Positions 41,882-50,758 of a stretch of 64,000 nt of DNA are shown in pieces (position 1 is the stretch's first letter; the number at the start of each line of letters is the position of its first letter). The notes under the pieces are model-generated. The model was given only the letters and a program-made list of their open reading frames with translations. It was not told the DNA's origin and did no database searches. The translations under genes were made by a program, and so were the position numbers. The stretch comes from Corynebacterium endometrii (GTDB lineage: Bacteria > Actinomycetota > Actinomycetes > Mycobacteriales > Mycobacteriaceae), in assembly GCF_004795735.1 (NCBI RefSeq), contig NZ_CP039247.1, forward strand, positions 2,356,001 through 2,420,000, given 5' to 3'.

Positions 41882-42193
41882 TATGTTTTAACGGGCCTTC
41901 CTGACACTGGTATCCGGATTCTGGGATTTTTCCATCCACTACCCTATCCACCAAACGCGTTCCAGAGAACCCTTTTCAAGCAGTTATTTCACCGACCCGT
42001 AATTGTTTGGCAACCCCAGGGCCGCAGTTCCAGCCGGCATGACCCTTACTAACGCGGCGCTACGGGGCACGGCGAGGCGCACCCCTAAGGAGGCCAACAA
42101 AAAGCAGCACGCGCCCATCGGGCGGTGCTGCCGGTAGATCAATAGCACTGGGTTGGCCTTCCTCCCCTTCGACGGGATTCCAGCCGGGTAAAC
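41882..42193. other. Intergenic region upstream of purL
   Basis: About 310 bp with no ORF of note. Contains the terminator of the small gene at 42099-42132 and presumably the purL promoter; GAAGG lies about 14 bases before the purL ATG, an unusually long spacing. Confidence 0.5.
42099..42132 (-). terminator. Rho-independent terminator of the 60-residue gene
   Basis: GCAGCAC (42104-42110) and GTGCTGC (42125-42131) with GCCC/GGGC inside; on the minus strand it ends TTTTTG. Confidence 0.8.
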
Positions 42194-42376
42194 CTAGCCA
42201 AAGATGCGGGCGAAGAAGCCACGCTTCGGTGCCTGTGCGGAGATGTCCTCGATTGAACGCGGCATGTTCAGCAAAAGGGTCTTGCCTTCGGTGTGAGCCA
42301 CGGTGATATCTTTGCTCAGGCTAGCCAGAGTGCCAGCGCATGCTGCGTTTGTTGCGGAGATGGTGCGGACAGTCAT
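42194..42376 (-). CDS. Small conserved-looking protein of unknown function, 60 residues
   Basis: Starts MTVRTISATNAACAGTL and ends APKRGFFARIFG, an amphipathic basic tail that could touch the membrane. A perfect AAGGAGG Shine-Dalgarno site lies nine bases before the ATG and an intrinsic terminator lies about 60 bp after the stop, so it is very probably translated and monocistronic. I recognise no family. No signal peptide; one Cys. Upstream is a CRP/GlxR-type palindrome. Confidence 0.7.
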   Translation of the reverse strand: MTVRTISATNAACAGTLASLSKDITVAHTEGKTLLLNMPRSIEDISAQAPKRGFFARIFG

Positions 42377-42752
42377 GGAAGCCTCCTTGTAAAGCTCTGA
42401 TTCGGTATGTGTTTTTCTGTCAGTACCTACAATTGCAGGATCACCGGGCCCTGTCATCGAAGGTCAGGATTCCCTAACAAAGGACGCCCTTAGATAGGTA
42501 ACACTTACTAGACACTAAAACTAGAGGTCAACGGCGGTTTTGAAATTAGCCTATTTATCTCTTAGCCTGACGGTATTGCCTTAATGTGAGGGATTTCACA
42601 TTTCAACCGGCTGTGGGGAGGTTATAAGTATGACAAAATCCGCGCCTTCGCGATGGCCGCGGGCGCCCCGGACATAGGCAAACCCCACGCATCCCCCGAA
42701 ACCTCAGGCAGGATCTTTTCGGGGAGCGTGGGGCGGGAGCCGAAGGTTAAGG
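42377..42752. other. AT-rich intergenic region between the 60-residue gene and dnaB
   Basis: About 375 bp, clearly lower in GC than the flanks. Holds the promoter of the small gene and a GlxR-type site; no ORF with coding character. The dnaB gene ends at its right edge. Confidence 0.5.
42585..42600. promoter_or_regulatory. CRP/GlxR-type operator
   Basis: TGTGAGGGATTTCACA, matching the consensus TGTGA-N6-TCACA in both half-sites. It is about 210 bp upstream of the 60-residue gene. Confidence 0.6.
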
Positions 42753-44294
42753 CTAACCGTGGGCCATGTTCACAAACTTCGAGTAGTGCAGCTGGTGGGC
42801 AACCTGAACCGTATCGATTGGGCCGCCACGGTGCTTAGCCAGGATGATATCCGCCTCACCGGCGCGCTCATTGTCGCGATCCTGGGAATCCGGGCGGTAA
42901 AGGAGCATAACCATGTCCGCGTCCTGCTCGAGCGATCCGGACTCACGGAGATCGGCGAGCTGGGGGCGCTTATCGGTACGCGACTCGGGCCCGCGGTTGA
43001 GCTGGGAGATCGCAATGAGCGGGACCTCAAGCTCCTTGGCCAGCAGCTTCAGGGAACGGGAGAACTCAGAAACCTCTTGCTGGCGGGATTCAACCTTCTT
43101 ACCGGAGCTCATCAGCTGCATGTAGTCCAGCACGATAAGGTCTAGGCCCTGTTGCTGCTTTAGCTTCCTGGCCTTCGAGCGAATCTCCATCATGGTGAGG
43201 TTTGGCGAGTCGTCTATATAGAGCGGGGCCTGCTCGATGCGGTCCAGGGTGTCCGTAATCTTGTGCCAGTCATCCGTGCTCAAGTTGCCGCCACGCATAT
43301 CAGAAAGCTTTACCTCCGCTTCCGCGGAAAGCAGACGCATAACAATTTCAGACGCGCTCATTTCCAGGGAGAAAATGACCGAGGCCTTATTGTGCTTCAG
43401 CGAAGCAGAACGCATGAAGTCCATGGCGAGGGTGGACTTACCCACGCCGGGACGGGCCGCGATAATGATCATCTGTCCCGCGCGCAGGCCATGGGTCAGC
43501 TTGTCCAGGTCATGGAAACCGGTGGGGACGCCGGTTTCCTGCCCGTCCTTGCCCAGGGCGATGAGCTCATCGATAGTGGGCGGGATGATGTCCCCCAGGA
43601 CGCGGTAATCCTCGGTGGTTTTCTTCTGGGCGACCTTGAAGACTTCCTGCTGCGCGCGGTCGATGACGTTTTCTATTTCCGTGTCCTCCGCGCCCTCGTA
43701 GCCCAGCTGCACGACGCGGGTACCCGCGTCAACCAGCTTGCGCAGCACCGCCTTCTCAGCCACGATTTCGGCGTAATAACGGGCGTTAGCCGCGGTAGGC
43801 ACTACGGACATCAGGGTGTGGATATACGGCGCACCACCGGCGCGTTCCAAATTGTTTTGGCGGTCTAGGCGGCCGGCAACAATGACCGGGTCAATCTCAG
43901 AACTTTGGGAGTAGAGATCGAGCATCGCGTGGTAGATGAGCGTGTGCGCCGGGTAGTAGAAGTCATCGGGATCCAATACGTCAATGACCTCGGCCACGGT
44001 ATGCGGGCTAAGCAGCATGGCGCCAAGCACGCCCTGCTCGGCCTCCTTATCCGCGGGGGGCTGGCGGAACTCGTCGTAGCGACGGGTGTCCGGCCGGTTG
44101 AAATCATCCTTGTTGTACCCGCCCTTGCCCCGTGACTTATGGCCACCCGAACTGTATCCCCCGCGTGGCGCGTCATCAAAAGCCGGCGGCGGAGCGGGCT
44201 CAAATGTCGCTAGCTCTTCGCCAATAAAGTCCTCTTCCGGAGGTTCCGGCGGAGTGTAATCATCATCAAAGCTGGCACCCGAACCCGCATTCAT
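42753..44294 (-). CDS. dnaB: Replicative DNA helicase DnaB
   Basis: 513 residues, ATG start. Hexameric 5'-3' helicase of the replication fork. A Gly/Pro/Asp-rich N-terminal extension of about 75 residues precedes the DnaB N domain (RQPPADKEAEQGVLGAMLLS). The RecA-type motor has Walker A in IIAARPGVGKSTLAMDF, Walker B-like DLIVLDYMQLMSS, and ISQLNRGPESRTDKRPQLAD, with GGPIDTVQVAH near the end. No intein is present at the Walker or later motifs. Upstream lies the cluster of DnaA boxes. The usual rpsF-ssb-rplI-dnaB order of actinobacteria is kept, with a 750-bp gap before dnaB. Confidence 0.96.
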   Translation of the reverse strand: MNAGSGASFDDDYTPPEPPEEDFIGEELATFEPAPPPAFDDAPRGGYSSGGHKSRGKGGYNKDDFNRPDTRRYDEFRQPPADKEAEQGVLGAMLLSPHTVAEVIDVLDPDDFYYPAHTLIYHAMLDLYSQSSEIDPVIVAGRLDRQNNLERAGGAPYIHTLMSVVPTAANARYYAEIVAEKAVLRKLVDAGTRVVQLGYEGAEDTEIENVIDRAQQEVFKVAQKKTTEDYRVLGDIIPPTIDELIALGKDGQETGVPTGFHDLDKLTHGLRAGQMIIIAARPGVGKSTLAMDFMRSASLKHNKASVIFSLEMSASEIVMRLLSAEAEVKLSDMRGGNLSTDDWHKITDTLDRIEQAPLYIDDSPNLTMMEIRSKARKLKQQQGLDLIVLDYMQLMSSGKKVESRQQEVSEFSRSLKLLAKELEVPLIAISQLNRGPESRTDKRPQLADLRESGSLEQDADMVMLLYRPDSQDRDNERAGEADIILAKHRGGPIDTVQVAHQLHYSKFVNMAHG

Positions 44295-44528
44295 ACCAGT
44301 TGCTCCCTACTGTTCGTTGTTTAACTAAGTTGTCTTACATTGCGCCGCTACTACCCGATTGGCAGCCCAGGACGCGGCCGTTAAGGATTCGCGCTTTGCA
44401 GTCTAGTGCAGGCGGTGGACACGCCTTCTGCCTCCCCGCCCGCGCTCCCCCGGAACGAGAGCCAAAACGGACAATCGACTTCCTACAATGCCCAGGTTCA
44501 CCCCCGCCCGGGGACGCCGATGGAGCAG

Positions 44529-44796
44529 TTATCCACAGCCCCCTGTAGAAAACGCAGGTCGCAATAGGGCGACGTACCAAAAGCGCCGGTCAGGCCTGTG
44601 GATAACTCATTAAGGCCGTGACCTGCGATTATTAAATGCACTGGTCAGGGCGCTTTTTGAGCTGTGAATAATCCCACAAAAGCGGTGGATAAATCCCTGA
44701 CCAGCGGTTTCCTTTAGGCGCCATCGCCGTGTCCGTAAGGTTTCCTAAGGGTTAATTGGCCGCAAGTTATCCACAGGTGAGCCGGTTTTATCCACA
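44529..44796. promoter_or_regulatory. Cluster of DnaA boxes upstream of dnaB
   Basis: TTATCCACA is exact at 44529-44537, 44767-44775 and 44788-44796 (plus) and at 44597-44605 (minus). TTATTCACA (minus, 44663-44671) fits the wider TTATNCACA form and 44684-44692 (minus) has one mismatch. Six sites in 268 bp, some 21 bp apart. Confidence 0.7.
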
Positions 44797-44947
44797 ACGT
44801 CCACAATTGACTGGTGAGTTGTACACAGCCAAAGGGCCCTCCGGTGAGCAAAACCGAAACGGGATTCTGGTCACATTCACCTGCGGGTGTAGATGCGGAC
44901 CGGTCGATGCCGGTTCCGCGCTGGGCGCGGGGGATCCGCGCAAGTTT

Positions 44948-44993
44948 AAGGCCCCACGTTCAACCCACCTCACATGGGTTGGCCGTGGGGCCC
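44948..44993 (-). terminator. Terminator after rplI
   Basis: Outer stem GGCCCCACG (44950-44958) with CGTGGGGCC (44984-44992) and an inner CAACCCA/TGGGTTG stem, 57 bp after the rplI stop. Confidence 0.7.
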
Positions 44994-45049
44994 TAAAGTG
45001 CTGTTGTCTTTGGGTCTTAATTCAGACCGTCGTTATCCAAACCTTGTTA

Positions 45050-45502
45050 TTAGGCGGAAACGACCGAGAAGTTCACCTTGCCGAGGACGTCAGCGTGCAG
45101 CTGAGCCTCAACCTGGTAATTGCCGGTCTTCTTGACCAAGCCCTTTGGCATGTTGATGATGCGCTTGTCCAGTGCAGGACCGCCGGCAGCCTTAACAGCT
45201 GCTACAACATCGTCAGCCTTAACGGAGCCGAAGAGCTTGCCAGCGTCGGAGGTCTTAACCTCTACCTTGACATCCTTCAGCTGCTCGAGCTGGTTGCGGA
45301 CCTCGCGTGCGTGATCCAGGTCGCGGATAGCGCGAGCTTCCTGGGCGCGCTTGATGCCCTCGATCTGCTTCTCTGCGCCGCGGGTAGCCACGATGGCCAG
45401 ACCGCGAGGAAGCAGGTAGTTACGTCCGTAGCCGTTCTTTACCTCAACAATTTCGCCTGGGGCGCCGAGGTTCTCAACGGCAGCGGTGAGGATCAGCTTC
45501 AT
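45050..45502 (-). CDS. rplI: 50S ribosomal protein L9
   Basis: 150 residues. Binds 23S rRNA at the base of the L1 stalk. [20 protein letters not shown] followed by [16 protein letters not shown] is the diagnostic N-terminal signature, then a long linker helix and a C-terminal domain ending [12 protein letters not shown] start with an AGGCAGGG-type site. Last gene of the rpsF-ssb-rplI operon, 48 bp after ssb, followed by a terminator. Confidence 0.97.
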   Translation of the reverse strand: MKLILTAAVENLGAPGEIVEVKNGYGRNYLLPRGLAIVATRGAEKQIEGIKRAQEARAIRDLDHAREVRNQLEQLKDVKVEVKTSDAGKLFGSVKADDVVAAVKAAGGPALDKRIINMPKGLVKKTGNYQVEAQLHADVLGKVNFSVVSA

Positions 45503-45550
45503 GATCCCTGCCTTTCAATTGAGTTAAGTGTTCGGTGTTTGACTGACAGA

Positions 45551-46129
45551 TCAGAACGGGGGTTCATCGGCACCACCGAAGCCACCGGCCGGAGGTGCGG
45601 AATTCCATGGATCGTTAGCCGGAGCGGACTGCTGGCCACCCTGGTTGCCCTGGTTGGAAGAATTTCCACCAAAGCCACCCTGGTTGCCGCCGTTGCCACC
45701 GTTGTTGCCAAAGTTGCCACCACCGGCATTGCCGCCGCCATAGTTGCCGCTACCACCCTCACGTGGATTGCGGGAAACCTGTGCGGAGGCGTACTTCAGG
45801 GATGGGCCAACCTCGTCAACGTCGATCTCAAAGACAGTGCGGTTTTCACCCTCGCGGGTTTGGTAAGAACGAGACTTCAAACGGCCATGAACAATGACGC
45901 GCATGCCCTTGGTCAGGGATTCGGCTACGTTCTCTGCCGCATTGCGCCACACATTGCAGGTCAGAAACATCGCTTCGCCGTCTTCCCACTGCTGCGTCTG
46001 GCTGTTGTAGCGACGAGGCGTGGAGGCGACGCGGAAATTAGCCACCGGTGCGCCCGATGGCGTGAATCGCAGTTCTGGATCGGCGACGATGTTGCCGACC
46101 ACCGTGATTGTGGTATCTCCCTGTGCCAT
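45551..46129 (-). CDS. ssb: Single-stranded DNA-binding protein
   Basis: 192 residues. N-terminal OB fold with [34 protein letters not shown] and [18 protein letters not shown]; the C-terminal part is a Gly/Asn/Gln-rich linker of about 60 residues ending in the acidic tip GGADEPPF used to contact replication and repair partners. Length and design are typical of actinobacterial SSB. It follows rpsF by 55 bp. Confidence 0.96.
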   Translation of the reverse strand: MAQGDTTITVVGNIVADPELRFTPSGAPVANFRVASTPRRYNSQTQQWEDGEAMFLTCNVWRNAAENVAESLTKGMRVIVHGRLKSRSYQTREGENRTVFEIDVDEVGPSLKYASAQVSRNPREGGSGNYGGGNAGGGNFGNNGGNGGNQGGFGGNSSNQGNQGGQQSAPANDPWNSAPPAGGFGGADEPPF

Positions 46130-46184
46130 GTTTCTGGTTCTCCTTACATGAGTGGATTAACTGTTGTATGAACCCCAGTATCCG

Positions 46185-46475
46185 CTATTTGCTGTCGGTG
46201 CGCAGAACCTTGGTACGCAGGATAGAGTCGTTCAGGTTCAGACGACGGTCGAGCTCGAGTACGGATGCGGACTCGCACTCCAGGTTGACGACGGCGTAGA
46301 TGCCTTCGTCCTTCTTGTTGATTGGGTATGCAAGACGACGCTTGCCCCATACATCAACGTTTTCAACCTTGCCGCCTTCAGAACGGACGGTTTCAAGGAA
46401 CTTGTCCAGGGACGGGGTAACGGTGCGCTCATCCTGGGCTGGATCCAAAATGATCATTACTTCATAGTGACGCAC
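46185..46475 (-). CDS. rpsF: 30S ribosomal protein S6
   Basis: 96 residues if the GTG at 46475 starts translation ([12 protein letters not shown]), with AGGAGG 11 bases upstream. An ATG at 46484 would place that Shine-Dalgarno site only two to three bases away, so the GTG is preferred; it also matches the usual N-terminus of S6. Core motifs [20 protein letters not shown] and [20 protein letters not shown] follow. Binds S18 and 16S rRNA. First of the rpsF-ssb-rplI operon. Confidence 0.94.
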   Translation of the reverse strand: MRHYEVMIILDPAQDERTVTPSLDKFLETVRSEGGKVENVDVWGKRRLAYPINKKDEGIYAVVNLECESASVLELDRRLNLNDSILRTKVLRTDSK

Positions 46476-46633
46476 GGACCTCATCACCTCCTATGGTCTA
46501 GTAATTGGTTCGGCCACATCACCTTTGCGGATGTGGCAGGAGGGTACGTTGCGTCAAGCAACCCCACCACAGTACCTTATGTGAGCTGCACAAACAAATC
46601 TTTTCTGGTTACTAGACCCGGCGCCAGGCCGGC

Positions 46634-46831
46634 CTAGCCCGCAGTCCCGCCCGCCGTGGCCGCCCAAAACACTGCCGACGTCACCGGGATCAGCGTCAGC
46701 AGCACAAAAGCCAGGGCGCCGAAGACGTAAGACAAGGTGCGGTCAGCCCGCGTGCGGAAGAAGTAAAAAGAGGCCATGACGCAGCAAAAGCCCAGGAAGA
46801 TGGATACGATTCCGATAATGGTTACGGTCAT
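46634..46831 (-). CDS. Small two-helix membrane protein, unknown
   Basis: 65 residues with two hydrophobic helices (about 4-24 and 34-57) and a short charged loop RTRADRTL between them. No family recognised. It starts 2 bp after the stop of the GT87 glycosyltransferase gene, so it is probably translated from the same transcript and could assist it; that is inference. Nothing catalytic is visible. Confidence 0.65.
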   Translation of the reverse strand: MTVTIIGIVSIFLGFCCVMASFYFFRTRADRTLSYVFGALAFVLLTLIPVTSAVFWAATAGGTAG

Positions 46832-46833
46832 GA

Positions 46834-48363
46834 TTATGCCTTAGTGTCAGTAGTCGCTTCTCCCGGTGAGGCCGGTTCCGAAGCTGCGGCTGGGGTGGGT
46901 GCTGGGTTGGGTACGGGGGCGGCGTCGGATGAAAGGCGATGCCCGCCCCACGGGCCGGCCAGAAGATCCATGCCGGCGTGAGCCACCGCGACCTTATCCC
47001 GCGCCTTGCCCAGCATCTGCCGGATGATGATGACGGCCATCGCGATGATGAGCCCATCGCGCGCGAGCACGGCCGCGTCCAGGAATTCCTGCGGCAGACC
47101 CTTGTTTTCCGTGCCCATCATGTGGAGCATGAGGATTGGCCAGAGCAGCGCGTCCGCCACGCCCCAGGCGAATACTAAGCGCCAGCGCGGCAGCGCCAGC
47201 ACGGCCGGCACCAGCAGCCATAGCGAATACTGCGGGGACCAGACCTTGTTGAACAACAGGAAGGCGGCGAGGATGAGGTACACCAGCTCCGCCACGCGAG
47301 GGGTGCGCCGCGCCTTGAGCCCGAAAATGCCAATCGCCACGCAACAGGCCAGGAACCCCAGCAGCGAGAAAGTATTGAGGAAATCCACCGGGAGGCCAAC
47401 GCCCGTGACGCGGTTGAACATCGCGTAGATGGTGGTCCACTCCGCGCCACGGGTGGAATTGAGCCGGTAGAACTCGCCCCACGCCTGCGGGTAGGCCAGC
47501 GCGACCGGAAAGTTGACCACCATCCAGGACGCGGCGGCGGAGCCCACCATCACGCCCCATGGCGCGATCTTTTTGTGGCGCACCGCCAGGACCAGGTATG
47601 CGCCCAGGAGAAACAAAGGCCACAGCTTGAACGCCGTGCCCAGCCCGATAGCCACGCCGGCCCAGGCCATCTTCTTGCGCGCGGCGAGCCACATCGCCAC
47701 CACGGCGAAGAAGATGGACATGAGATCCCAGTTGGTAAACGCGTGGACTATGACCAATGGGCTCGCGGCCACCAAGACTGCATCCCAGATCCTGTTGCCC
47801 AGCAGCTGGGAGACCAGTAGCACCGTGGCGACCCAGAAGACGGACATCACCAGCGCGGTCACCGCGAAGTACCACCCGGCCAGGGGCACCCCGGCCCATT
47901 CCACCACCGGGTAGCTCAGGCGCGAGGCCCAGGCCACCGCGCCTTGAAACAGGCCGGCCAGCACCGGGTATTCCATATAGCGGGTCAGATCCCCCTCAAC
48001 CCACGAATAGGCATACGGGAATCCCCCCTGGTCCAGGCCGCGGCCGCCAAAGAGCGGGACAATATCGTTGTAACAAGCGGAGATGTACTGGCGATTGCCG
48101 GACCAATCCAGGTGTACTATGCCGTCATCGCCACGCCAGCCGCCGGCGCAATTGGCCTTCGATAAGAAGCCGAGGGCTAAAAACGTCCAGGCGAAGGCGG
48201 TAATCGCCAGCAGGGGCGTGCCCGCGCTCGCCCCGCCGCGGGAGAAGCGGCCCCGGGGGCCGCCCACGAAATTCACCACGCCACGGGCCATAGGCTCCGC
48301 CGAGGCCGGAACGCGGCGAGCCAACGTGACGATGTCCCTATTCCAGTGGCCCACCGCGGTCAC
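46834..48363 (-). CDS. Glycosyltransferase family 87 membrane protein
   Basis: 509 residues, GTG start, about ten to twelve membrane helices and no signal-cleaved domain. The first periplasmic loop contains YNDIVPLFGGRGLDQGGFPY and YMEYPVLAGLFQGAVAW, the acidic-loop pattern of polyprenyl-phosphate-sugar-dependent GT-C enzymes of family GT87 (DUF2029), and a later NKVWSPQYSLWLLVP. In Corynebacteriales such proteins add mannose or arabinose to lipoglycans; the sugar here is unknown. Upstream is the PBP gene on the same strand (82 bp). Confidence 0.82.
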   Translation of the reverse strand: MTAVGHWNRDIVTLARRVPASAEPMARGVVNFVGGPRGRFSRGGASAGTPLLAITAFAWTFLALGFLSKANCAGGWRGDDGIVHLDWSGNRQYISACYNDIVPLFGGRGLDQGGFPYAYSWVEGDLTRYMEYPVLAGLFQGAVAWASRLSYPVVEWAGVPLAGWYFAVTALVMSVFWVATVLLVSQLLGNRIWDAVLVAASPLVIVHAFTNWDLMSIFFAVVAMWLAARKKMAWAGVAIGLGTAFKLWPLFLLGAYLVLAVRHKKIAPWGVMVGSAAASWMVVNFPVALAYPQAWGEFYRLNSTRGAEWTTIYAMFNRVTGVGLPVDFLNTFSLLGFLACCVAIGIFGLKARRTPRVAELVYLILAAFLLFNKVWSPQYSLWLLVPAVLALPRWRLVFAWGVADALLWPILMLHMMGTENKGLPQEFLDAAVLARDGLIIAMAVIIIRQMLGKARDKVAVAHAGMDLLAGPWGGHRLSSDAAPVPNPAPTPAAASEPASPGEATTDTKA

Positions 48364-48445
48364 TCCTTGGTTAACGTGCGAACTTCATCGTGATTGCCGG
48401 GTCCGGCGCACGGGACCCGAGTCTGGGCTAATGAGCCACAGCTCC

Positions 48446-50641
48446 CTACTGGCTAGGGAGATTCTCGATCAGGTCATCGATGGCCTGGCCCACGTCGATG
48501 GCCGGCTCCTGCGGTTGCGGCTCGGGCTCCGGCTCGGGTGCCGGGGCGGGGCTTGGCTGCTGGTTGCCCGCGCCCTCGCCTTCAGCGGGCGCATCGGTTG
48601 GTGCGGGCTCCGATGGGGCGGCATCCGTCGGCTCCTGCGACGTGTCCGCCGGGGCGGACCAGCTTGGGTCATACCAGGTGCCCGGATTCACGTCCGGGTT
48701 GCCGTAGCGGATTGCGCCAGGCACTGGGAAGGTTTGCACCTCGGTGCCCTCAAGCGCCGCGTCGAGAGTGCCCTTCCAGATCTGGGTGGCCGCGCCGGAG
48801 CCGTACATATTGCCGCCCCACGCGTTGTAGATGGCGGTGGTGTTATCCGCGGTTCCAACCCATACGGCGGCGACCAGCTGCGGGGTGCCACCCATCATCC
48901 AGGTGTCCTTGTTGGCACCGGTGTCACCCAGCTGCGCGGTGCCGGTCTTGGCCACGGTCTCACGCCCGTCGGCCAGCGCGCCATTGGACCAGGCCGCGAT
49001 TGGCTTCATGGCGTCGAGCACGTTGTACGCGACCTGCTCGGAGACGCGCCGCTCGCCGCCGTCCTTTGGATGTTCGTAGAGCACCTCACCCGTGTTGGTC
49101 TCAACGCGCTCAACGAAGTAGGTGTCATGCCACACGCCACCGTTGGCCAGGGTGGCCATCGCGGTGGCCATGTCCAGCGGGCGGGACTGGTACTGGCCCA
49201 GGACGATGCCTTCATAAGGGGTCTGGCCATTTTCGGTCAGGGTCGCATCGATTCCCGGCAAGCTGCGCGCAACGCCCAGCGCGTGGGCCATATCCGCGGT
49301 GTCCTGGGTCTTGTTCTCGAGATCATCCTGCAGGCGCATGAAGGTCGTGTTGTAGGAATTCTTCAGCGCCACGCGCAGGTCACACACGCCGCAGCCGTTG
49401 CCGTCATAGTTCTCGACAATCTTGGACCCCGGCAGCTGATAGGGATCGGAGGAGTACATGGTGCTCAACGGGATACCCTGCTGCAGCGCCGCGGCAAGGG
49501 CCATCACCTTGAAGGTGGAGCCGGTCTGGAGCGGCGCATTGGCGTAGTCCCAGCCGTTAGCGTCGTGGCCGCCGAAGTAGCTGCGGACCGCGCCGGTTGC
49601 CGGTTCGATGGAGACCGCACCAGCACGGGCGTCCTCCTGCAGCGGCGCCAAGTTGGCGTCCACGGCATTGATCTGGCCGTTTTGGACCTTCATGTCAATG
49701 GTGGTGGTGATCTGCAGGCCCTGGGTGGTCACATCATCCTCGGTGATGCCAATCTCGCCGAGTTCCTTAATGACCTGGTTCTTGATGTGGCCGTTCGCGC
49801 CGGTTGCCTCCGTGTACGCGGAGTACTCGGCCGGGTTTCGGGTCTCCGGGAATACCATGCCGGAACGCGCGGCGGCGTCCAGCTCTCCCATATCCACGAG
49901 GCCGTCAAGCACATAGTTCCAGCGCTGCTCAGACTCGCCGGGGTTGTTCCATGGGTCGAGCGCCGATGGGCGCTGGATTATGGCCGCCAAGAGGCCGGAC
50001 TCTTCCACGGTCAAATCACGCACGTCCTTGTTGAAGTACGCGCTGGATGCCGCCTGAATGCCGTAGGCGTTGCGGCCGAAGTACACAGTATTGAGGTAGG
50101 CGTTAAGGATTTCTTCCTTGGACCATTCGTTGGTCATCTTGATGGAATAAACCAGCTCGCGAGCCTTGCGGACGTAAGAACGTTCGTCGCCCACCAGGGT
50201 ATTTTTCACATACTGCTGGGTGATGGTGGAACCGCCGCCGGCCGAAGCGTTGCCGGTGAGCTGACCGATGGCCGCGCGGCCGAAACCGGTGAAGGAAAAG
50301 CCGTTGTTGGTCCAGAACTCGCGGTCCTCGGCGGCGAGCACGGAGTTTTCAACGTGATCGGGGATCTGCTCTAAGGTCACGTGCGAACGGTTGCCCTCCG
50401 GCGGCACGATGCGTGCCAGCTGGGTCTGCCCGTCATTGGCGTAGATGGTGGAGATCTGCTTGTTGGTCAGCTCCTGCGGCTCCGGCACCTCATACTTGGC
50501 ATAAGCAATGCCAAACATCACCGCGGGGATCGCCAGCAGAATAAGGAACGCGGCCAGGAGATACCATGGCCACTTGCGCTTTTCGCTCCGCTCCGCGCGA
50601 CGATGCCTACGGACTGGGGTAGTCGATTCTTGATCGCTCAC
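48446..50641 (-). CDS. Class A penicillin-binding protein (transglycosylase/transpeptidase)
   Basis: 731 residues, GTG start. A basic cytoplasmic tail, one membrane helix at about 25-46, then a GT51 transglycosylase domain with EDREFW at 105-110 (catalytic Glu), GGSTITQQYVKN and YLNTVYFGRNAYG. The transpeptidase has STFK at 375-378 (Ser375), SYN at 429-431 and KTGT at 565-568. The C-terminal 100 residues are Pro/Ala/Glu-rich. It polymerises and cross-links peptidoglycan. By position near ssb/rpsF and malR it corresponds to what I recall as pbp1b (cg3313) of C. glutamicum; the paralogue assignment is inference. Confidence 0.93.
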   Translation of the reverse strand: MSDQESTTPVRRHRRAERSEKRKWPWYLLAAFLILLAIPAVMFGIAYAKYEVPEPQELTNKQISTIYANDGQTQLARIVPPEGNRSHVTLEQIPDHVENSVLAAEDREFWTNNGFSFTGFGRAAIGQLTGNASAGGGSTITQQYVKNTLVGDERSYVRKARELVYSIKMTNEWSKEEILNAYLNTVYFGRNAYGIQAASSAYFNKDVRDLTVEESGLLAAIIQRPSALDPWNNPGESEQRWNYVLDGLVDMGELDAAARSGMVFPETRNPAEYSAYTEATGANGHIKNQVIKELGEIGITEDDVTTQGLQITTTIDMKVQNGQINAVDANLAPLQEDARAGAVSIEPATGAVRSYFGGHDANGWDYANAPLQTGSTFKVMALAAALQQGIPLSTMYSSDPYQLPGSKIVENYDGNGCGVCDLRVALKNSYNTTFMRLQDDLENKTQDTADMAHALGVARSLPGIDATLTENGQTPYEGIVLGQYQSRPLDMATAMATLANGGVWHDTYFVERVETNTGEVLYEHPKDGGERRVSEQVAYNVLDAMKPIAAWSNGALADGRETVAKTGTAQLGDTGANKDTWMMGGTPQLVAAVWVGTADNTTAIYNAWGGNMYGSGAATQIWKGTLDAALEGTEVQTFPVPGAIRYGNPDVNPGTWYDPSWSAPADTSQEPTDAAPSEPAPTDAPAEGEGAGNQQPSPAPAPEPEPEPQPQEPAIDVGQAIDDLIENLPSQ

Positions 50642-50758
50642 TGCTTCTAATACGCCTTTACTGTGTATCTAAGGTCTGGATTCACCAGCGAATCACTAGT
50701 ATTCGCAGCTTACCGGCATTTTACGGCCATGCGTAAACCAAAGCACCATTCTAGCGCC

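Larger units (their letters stand above)
44295..45049. other. Intergenic region between dnaB and rplI with DnaA-box cluster
   Basis: About 755 bp without a credible gene (a long plus-strand frame from 44756 runs antisense to rplI and ssb). Contains several DnaA boxes and the terminator of the ribosomal operon. Confidence 0.7.

Noticed and set aside
41882..42193. Purine riboswitch upstream of purL
   Set aside because: No conserved purine-aptamer core or three-way junction could be recognised.
44529..44796. Chromosomal origin of replication
   Set aside because: DnaA boxes are present, but dnaA/dnaN are absent and no AT-rich unwinding region is clear, so oriC is not claimed.
44756..46171. 471-residue open frame on the plus strand
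   Set aside because: It lies antisense to rplI and ssb, both certain genes, and its protein resembles no family.
48083..50374. 763-residue open frame on the plus strand
   Set aside because: It is antisense to the class A PBP gene, a usual effect of high GC.
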